Positions 13,567-17,658 of a stretch of 17,658 nucleotides of DNA are shown here, in pieces. Every line of letters begins with the position of its first letter. Position 1 is the first letter of the stretch. The position numbers and the translations under genes are program-made. The stretch is from NCBI GenBank assembly GCA_003452185.1, contig DMJJ01000101.1:1-17658 (forward strand). Reading direction: 5' to 3'. This DNA comes from Verrucomicrobiales bacterium (GTDB lineage: Bacteria > Verrucomicrobiota > Verrucomicrobiia > Limisphaerales > UBA11320). Below the pieces are notes generated by a model. It was not told the DNA's origin, did not search any database, and saw only the letters and a list, made by a program, of their open reading frames with translations.

Positions 13567-15258
13567 TCACCGGCTGAGCGTCCGGTAGAACCGCGCCGGC
13601 GATGCCGGTGAAGCCGCGCCGTCGAGGAAGAACGTCGTTCCGGAGGGGAGTTCCAGGTCCCAGAGCGGGGTCCAGTCCAGCAGGTTGCTCGACGTCTGCA
13701 TGGACACCGGCCCCGGCCCGCTCGCGTTCAGGTGGAATCCGAACCCGGCGCTGTTCCACGAAGCCTCCCCCAGGGCGACCACTCGCGACGAGGGGAGGGT
13801 GATCTCCCAGAGCGAGGACTCGAACCCGTAGCAGATGACGTAAATCCGGTTCTCGATCACTTCCGCGTCCACCGGATACCCCAGCCCCGTGACCAGCCGG
13901 TGAACCTCCGTCTCGTAGCGGTCCCCCACCCGGTGAAGCTGGAGATGAAGCAGGTCGTTGCTCCCGTCGAGGAAGGGGCCTGCGGCGGTCTCCCCGGTTT
14001 CATCCCCCGCCATGAAACTCATGACGAATGCGCTGCCGGTGTAGGGGGCGGCCATCGACCCCGTCTCATCGAACACCAGCCCGAGCGGCGAGCGATGAGC
14101 CGTGAACGTGGCGATCGGGACCCCGGTGTCGCTGGCATCCTTGACCTTTCCGTCCGCGGGGTCCCGGTATTTGTCCGCATCGGGCCCCCGGTTGAGGATC
14201 GGCTCGGTCATGCCCCCCGGCGACGGTGGGAACGTTGGATCGTTCCGATACTCCCCTGCCTTCACCGCCCCAAACCGCACGTCCAGGAGCTTGTCCCCCG
14301 CCGGGTCATAGCCCGAGAACTGCTGCGGGTTGTCGGCTCCCCCCATTCGCCACGGAAACCCATAGTGATGGCCCTCCTGGAGCCAGTTCAGTTCATCCGA
14401 GACGCTCCGGTCGGGACCGTTGTCCGGACCGAACAGCTCCCCTTGCGGGGAAAACCTCAGGTCATAGGTGTTCCTCACCCCCTCACAATAGACCCACCCT
14501 GCCGCCTTGAGTGCCCCCCTGTCCCGGGGCAGCACGAGGTCGGTTGAGTTCGCCGGGATCCGCAGGATCAGGGAGGTCAAGGGGTCCTCGCGCAGCCCCG
14601 GAAACGCCCCCTGCGCCTCCTGGACCTCCCCGTGGTCCGTGCGGGATCCGCTGTTCACGTAGAGCAGGGCTCCATCGGGGGAGACCTCCACCCCGTTGAA
14701 CAGATGGTCATACGCCCCCTGGCTCCGGGCATAATCTTCCGTTCGGGCCACCACGGACCACTGGCGCCCCGACGCCCCCCCCGCGCGCTCGGTCCCCCGG
14801 AGGATGCGCGCAAAGGTGAAGGCGTTACTCCCGGCCACAACATGGTTTCCCACCAGGTAAAACGTCCCCGCGCGGTCGATCGCAAAACCCATCGCGTTGG
14901 TTTCTCCGTGGTCGCGGGAGTCCGCCACGAGCGTCGTGGTGGAGAGGCCATCCCCGGGACGCAACCCAACCCGGTAGATTCCCCCTCCGAGGGTGAGATA
15001 GTAGAGGGTGTTATTCCTCGGATCCTTGGCGATGCGGCAGGGGTGCGACGGGTCGCTCACCGTCGTCACCAGGCGAACCTGGATGCGCGGGTCCCGGGGC
15101 TCGGGAGTCTTCTCCCGCGCGGGGGCCCGCCCGGGAAGGAGGCCCAGGGCGAGGAGCCCCAGCACCCAGGCCATCGCGGCGGAAGACAGGGTCCTGGGTA
15201 ACGACGAAGGTTGGGAGTTGGAGCGACGCACGGCGTGGAGCGGGAGGGTGGAGTTCAT
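13567..15258 (-). CDS. Secreted PQQ-type glucose/sorbosone dehydrogenase-like beta-propeller protein
   Basis: 563 residues. The GSDH-family core is clear: GVRNTYDLRFSPQGELFGPDNG (about 260-281), DELNWLQEGHHYGFPW (288-303), and earlier ALLYVNSGSRTDHGE (197-211). These six-bladed propellers oxidise aldose sugars using pyrroloquinoline quinone and calcium. Residues 1-48 look like a signal peptide with a long n-region (hydrophobic WVLGLLALGLLPG at 31-43), so the protein is exported; M29 is a possible alternative start. The last 70 residues (about 495-563), with DWTPLWDLELPSG and ending FYRTLSR, form a separate C-terminal beta domain of the sort seen on many verrucomicrobial exported proteins. The start ATG overlaps the stop of the upstream lectin gene by four bases, so the two are translationally coupled. 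Substrate and PQQ dependence are inferred from the family. Confidence 0.85.
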   Translation of the reverse strand: MNSTLPLHAVRRSNSQPSSLPRTLSSAAMAWVLGLLALGLLPGRAPAREKTPEPRDPRIQVRLVTTVSDPSHPCRIAKDPRNNTLYYLTLGGGIYRVGLRPGDGLSTTTLVADSRDHGETNAMGFAIDRAGTFYLVGNHVVAGSNAFTFARILRGTERAGGASGRQWSVVARTEDYARSQGAYDHLFNGVEVSPDGALLYVNSGSRTDHGEVQEAQGAFPGLREDPLTSLILRIPANSTDLVLPRDRGALKAAGWVYCEGVRNTYDLRFSPQGELFGPDNGPDRSVSDELNWLQEGHHYGFPWRMGGADNPQQFSGYDPAGDKLLDVRFGAVKAGEYRNDPTFPPSPGGMTEPILNRGPDADKYRDPADGKVKDASDTGVPIATFTAHRSPLGLVFDETGSMAAPYTGSAFVMSFMAGDETGETAAGPFLDGSNDLLHLQLHRVGDRYETEVHRLVTGLGYPVDAEVIENRIYVICYGFESSLWEITLPSSRVVALGEASWNSAGFGFHLNASGPGPVSMQTSSNLLDWTPLWDLELPSGTTFFLDGAASPASPARFYRTLSR

Positions 15259-16757
15259 GGGGCCAGCACGACGCGGTAGAACCGCATGGTGGCCGGACGG
15301 GTGGAGAGGAGGATGGGGCGGGGGTTTCCCGTCCCGACGATCAGCGAGCCGATCGCCTGCCAGGCGCCGGCGGCGTTCAGGAACTGGAGTTGGTAGCTCT
15401 CCCCGGGCTTGGTGTCGAACTCGATCTCCACGGCAGGATACTGCCGCAGGACGGCACCGGGGGAGCTTCGCGAGTCGAGGGGATCGGTGCCCGCCGCCAC
15501 CTCCTCGCCATCCGTGAAGGTATCCCCATCGGTGTCCGCCCGGGTCGGGTCGGTGTGCACGACGAAGATCTCACGCCCGTCGGTCAGGCCATCCCCATCG
15601 GTGTCGGCACGCGTCGGATCGGTGTGCCAGAGGGTGAGCTCATCGGAGTCAGAAAGCCCGTCCTGATCCGTGTCGACCGAGGAGGGATCGGTATGCCACT
15701 GGAGCACCTCCTCCCCGTCGGACAACCCGTCGCCGTCGGTGTCCCGGTTGTTGGCGTCGGTGCGGGACAGGAACGGCCGCTCCAGGAGGTAGCAGGCCCT
15801 CACCGCGGGGTTGTTCCCCGGCGCGTCCCGCCATCCGTTCCGGGTGGCATCGAACAGGAGTTGGTCGGCGTCCAGGAGGTTGTTCGGGTACCCCGGGGCC
15901 CAGGCGGCGTAGGTCATCGGCTCCCCCGAAACCCATTGCCAGCGTCCCTCCACGAGGCTGTCGCTGGCCCCAAGCCAGAGGTTGGTGGTGAAGGTCCCGC
16001 CCCCGGCCTGCTGGAGCGCTTTCTGCCATTCCGCGGCGCTGGTGATGATGGCCAGCGTTCCGTTCAGGGACTGGGCGTCGGCCTGGGCCTCAAACCAGGT
16101 GAAGCTGCCGTAGATGACCTGGTACGTGGAGTCCGCCGGTGCCTCCACTCCGTCCGAGAGCCCGTCATGGTCGGTATCGGGATCGTTGGGATCGGTCCAT
16201 GCGCCCCGCTCCAGGATGTAGCCATCCCGCGCCAGCACCCCGCCGGTGATTGGGACATCATTCCAGTACGCCGCATCCCCGTCGCGGGTCGCCGTCTCGT
16301 TTCCCCAGATCAGGAGATAGTTTTCAGGGGCCCCATGCCCGTTTCCCAGGGAGTCGTTGCTCGGCTCCCCCGCCCGCCAGTTGCTGAAGGTCCATTTCTC
16401 GCCCGTGATCCAGCGCCAGTTGCCCTCGCTCCCCTCATCCGTCCCACCCAGCCAGAGGTTCTTCCCGGCGAGGGAGGCCCCGAGGACCGCCCGCATGTCG
16501 GCCCATTCCTGGGCGTTGATTACGGTGGCGAGATGGCCCCCCCGGTTGAGGGCATCCACCCGGGCTGCCTCCCAGGTGAAGGTGCCGGGGACAATCTCAT
16601 ACCGTCCGAAACCCCGCTCCCAGTCGTCGCTCAGCCCGTCGCCATCGGTGTCAACCGCGCCAGCAGCGCGGGGCAGAGGCAGGACGGCAAGGCAGAGGAG
16701 CAGGGCGAGCCGCCGGAGGGGGCCCACGAAGGGGCGGGGGAGGATTGGGGCGTTCAT
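15255..16757 (-). CDS. Secreted two-lectin, TSP3-repeat protein
   Basis: 500 residues. A signal peptide (1-34; Arg-rich start, LALLLCLAVLPLP core) leads into one TSP3 unit (DTDGDGLSDDWE). C-type-lectin-like domain 1 (about 50-184) has LWLGGTDEGSEGNWRWITGE, WRAGEPSND, YWNDV and YILE; a TSP3 unit follows (192-205); lectin domain 2 (about 210-327) has LWLGASDSLVEGRWQWVSGE, GYPNN and CYLLE. Four more TSP3 units cover about 335-428 (DTDGDGLSDGEE type), which bind calcium through their Asp side chains. The final domain (about 440-500) ends in RFYRVVLAP. The lectin domains lack the usual paired cysteines, as is common in bacterial members. Likely a surface or secreted calcium-dependent carbohydrate-binding protein; ligand unknown. 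It follows a paralogue by 7 bases and overlaps the dehydrogenase gene. Confidence 0.9.
   Translation of the reverse strand: MNAPILPRPFVGPLRRLALLLCLAVLPLPRAAGAVDTDGDGLSDDWERGFGRYEIVPGTFTWEAARVDALNRGGHLATVINAQEWADMRAVLGASLAGKNLWLGGTDEGSEGNWRWITGEKWTFSNWRAGEPSNDSLGNGHGAPENYLLIWGNETATRDGDAAYWNDVPITGGVLARDGYILERGAWTDPNDPDTDHDGLSDGVEAPADSTYQVIYGSFTWFEAQADAQSLNGTLAIITSAAEWQKALQQAGGGTFTTNLWLGASDSLVEGRWQWVSGEPMTYAAWAPGYPNNLLDADQLLFDATRNGWRDAPGNNPAVRACYLLERPFLSRTDANNRDTDGDGLSDGEEVLQWHTDPSSVDTDQDGLSDSDELTLWHTDPTRADTDGDGLTDGREIFVVHTDPTRADTDGDTFTDGEEVAAGTDPLDSRSSPGAVLRQYPAVEIEFDTKPGESYQLQFLNAAGAWQAIGSLIVGTGNPRPILLSTRPATMRFYRVVLAP
15474..15755 (-). repeat. TSP3 calcium-binding repeat array (four units)
   Basis: Four tandem protein repeats of about 22-23 residues with the pattern DTDxDGLSDxxE...HTDP. 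The DNA copies are similar but diverged, with shared cores on the given strand such as CCATCGGTGTC and CGGATCGGTGTG-like blocks. The pattern belongs to the protein and is not an independent DNA repeat. Confidence 0.85.
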
Positions 16758-16764
16758 GGGAGGC

Positions 16765-17658
16765 TCACTTGGAAATCACCACACGCCACAACTGCTTCGG
16801 AGCGGTGCGGGTGCTGATCAGCCGGCTGATCGGCTGCCCCGTCCCCACGTACTTTGCCCCGTAGTTCGTCCACCCGCCGGCGTCGGCCAGCACCTGCATC
16901 TGGTAAAGCTCCCCCAGCTTGGTGTCGAACTCGATCTCGACCGCCGTGAAAATCCGTGACTGCGGCCCCGGGACGCTCGAGGCCAGGGTCGGGTCCGACC
17001 CATAGGTGACCTCCAGAAGGTCCGAATACCCGTCCCCGTCGGAGTCCTGCTTCAGGGGGTCGGTGTGATACCGGAAGAGCTCCTCCCCGTCGGCCAGTCC
17101 GTCGTCGTCGGTGTCGGCCAGGAGCGGGTTGGTGTGGAAGCGGCGGATCTCCTCGAAGTCCGAGAGCCCGTCGCCGTCGGTATCCACCCGGACCGGATCG
17201 GTCTTGTAGAACCTCGCCTCATCCCCGTCCTTCAACCCATCGCCATCGGTATCGGGATTGTTGGGGTCGGTTTGGAAGACGTTCTCCCGCTCCAGCAGGT
17301 ACGCGGCGGCCACGGCGGTGGAGCCCATGTCATACCACGTGGCCCCCGGCGGCCTCATCATGAGGTAGTCCTGGTTCAGGAGGTTGTCCGGCTGCCCTCC
17401 CTGCCAGCGCTGGTAGCTGAAGGGTTCTCCGGTGACCCAGTGCCACTGGCCTTCGATGGCCGCGTCGGTGGCTCCGATCCAAATCTCCTGCTGAAAGAGG
17501 GCAGCTCCAACCACGGCCTGGATCTTCTGCCATTCCGCCTCCGACGTGATCACGGCAAGGTGCCCTCCGCGGGCCTCTGCATCCGCCTTGGCCGAATTCC
17601 AGTCCAGCGGCACGCGCACGATCTCGTAGGCCGGGAGCTGGAACGCCTCCTCCCCGTC
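16765..17658 (-). CDS. Lectin/TSP3-repeat protein, paralogue (5' end beyond window)
   Basis: The visible part is 297 residues and runs off the window; the first codons (DGEEAF) look like the end of a TSP3 unit, and the in-frame GTG at 17619 is internal, so it is not taken as start. A C-type-lectin-like domain (about 10-123) has EIWIGATDAAIEGQWHWVTG, WQGGQPDN with a QPD triplet (often galactose-type in animal lectins), TWYDM and AYLLE. Four TSP3 units follow (about 133-223). The C-terminal domain (about 238-297; EIEFDTKLGELYQ, then LWRVVISK) is clearly paralogous to that of the next gene (EIEFDTKPGESYQ, FYRVVLAP). The two genes probably arose by tandem duplication and are co-transcribed. Ligand specificity from QPD is uncertain in bacterial domains. 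Confidence 0.9.
   Translation of the reverse strand, partial: DGEEAFQLPAYEIVRVPLDWNSAKADAEARGGHLAVITSEAEWQKIQAVVGAALFQQEIWIGATDAAIEGQWHWVTGEPFSYQRWQGGQPDNLLNQDYLMMRPPGATWYDMGSTAVAAAYLLERENVFQTDPNNPDTDGDGLKDGDEARFYKTDPVRVDTDGDGLSDFEEIRRFHTNPLLADTDDDGLADGEELFRYHTDPLKQDSDGDGYSDLLEVTYGSDPTLASSVPGPQSRIFTAVEIEFDTKLGELYQMQVLADAGGWTNYGAKYVGTGQPISRLISTRTAPKQLWRVVISK
16990..17262 (-). repeat. TSP3 calcium-binding repeat array (four units) in the paralogue
   Basis: Four consecutive Asp-rich protein repeats (DTDGDGLKDGDE, DTDGDGLSDFEE, DTDDDGLADGEE, DSDGDGYSDLLE), each followed by an F/Y-rich x-T-D/N-P segment. Corresponds to the array in the next gene. Confidence 0.85.

Noticed and set aside
13564..13580. 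Small inverted repeat (CGCTCA/TGAGCG) between the convergent gamma-CA and dehydrogenase genes
   Set aside because: Only 6 base pairs, overlaps a stop codon and has no T-run; too weak to call a terminator.
15390..16817. 475-residue open frame on the + strand
   Set aside because: Shadow of the lectin/TSP3 gene; its apparent repeats (PVGQ..IGV type) are the reverse reading of the TSP3 codons.
15474..17262. Regularly spaced short DNA repeats that could suggest a CRISPR array or minisatellite
   Set aside because: The periodicity is explained by TSP3 protein repeats in frame; copies are diverged and there are no unique spacers.

Overview
The window is GC-rich chromosomal DNA, densely coding on both strands. 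It most likely comes from a motile member of the Verrucomicrobiota. The main taxonomic clues are secreted proteins that combine cysteine-poor C-type-lectin modules, thrombospondin type 3 (TSP3) calcium repeats and a short C-terminal domain ending in FYRV/FYRT-like residues, together with a PQQ-type sugar dehydrogenase carrying a similar tail. That tail style is common in Verrucomicrobiota proteins. The assignment is inferred from domain style, not from a marker gene. Few starts have a well-placed Shine-Dalgarno sequence.

Region 1 (1-5312, + strand) is a late flagellar cluster. It holds the 3' end of a flagellin gene with a strong terminator, then fliD (filament cap), a lipoprotein of unknown role, a flgM-like anti-sigma-28 gene, fliS (flagellin chaperone), a small helical protein in the usual FliT/FlgN position, and a receiver/HD-GYP response regulator. 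Two promoter-like sequences with exact sigma-28 geometry sit in front of fliD and flgM. The HD-GYP domain keeps HD, HHE and GYP but seems to have lost two metal ligands.

Region 2 (5313-11311) starts with a convergent, exported beta-carbonic anhydrase on the - strand. A signalling cassette on the + strand follows: a hybrid histidine kinase (pseudo-receiver, PAS, HisKA, HATPase, receiver), a receiver/PP2C-phosphatase/anti-sigma-kinase protein and a STAS anti-anti-sigma factor. The last two have the domain layout of the HsbR/HsbA partner switch of Pseudomonas aeruginosa, where HsbA binds FlgM. Having this pair close to flgM, fliD and fliS is the most interesting feature of the window, and suggests a phosphorylation-controlled switch acting on FlgM/sigma-28.

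Region 3 (11312-13560) is a set of single genes: a metallo-beta-lactamase-fold hydrolase (-), an exported Pro/Val-rich repeat protein with a textbook terminator (+), and a gamma-carbonic-anhydrase-family hexapeptide protein (+).

Region 4 (13567-17658, - strand) is a tight three-gene operon for secreted proteins: two paralogous lectin/TSP3 proteins (the first running off the window) followed by a glucose/sorbosone-dehydrogenase-like beta-propeller. The layout suggests calcium-dependent glycan binding at the cell surface or outside the cell, linked to sugar oxidation. No RNA genes, insertion sequences, phage genes or CRISPR arrays were seen.
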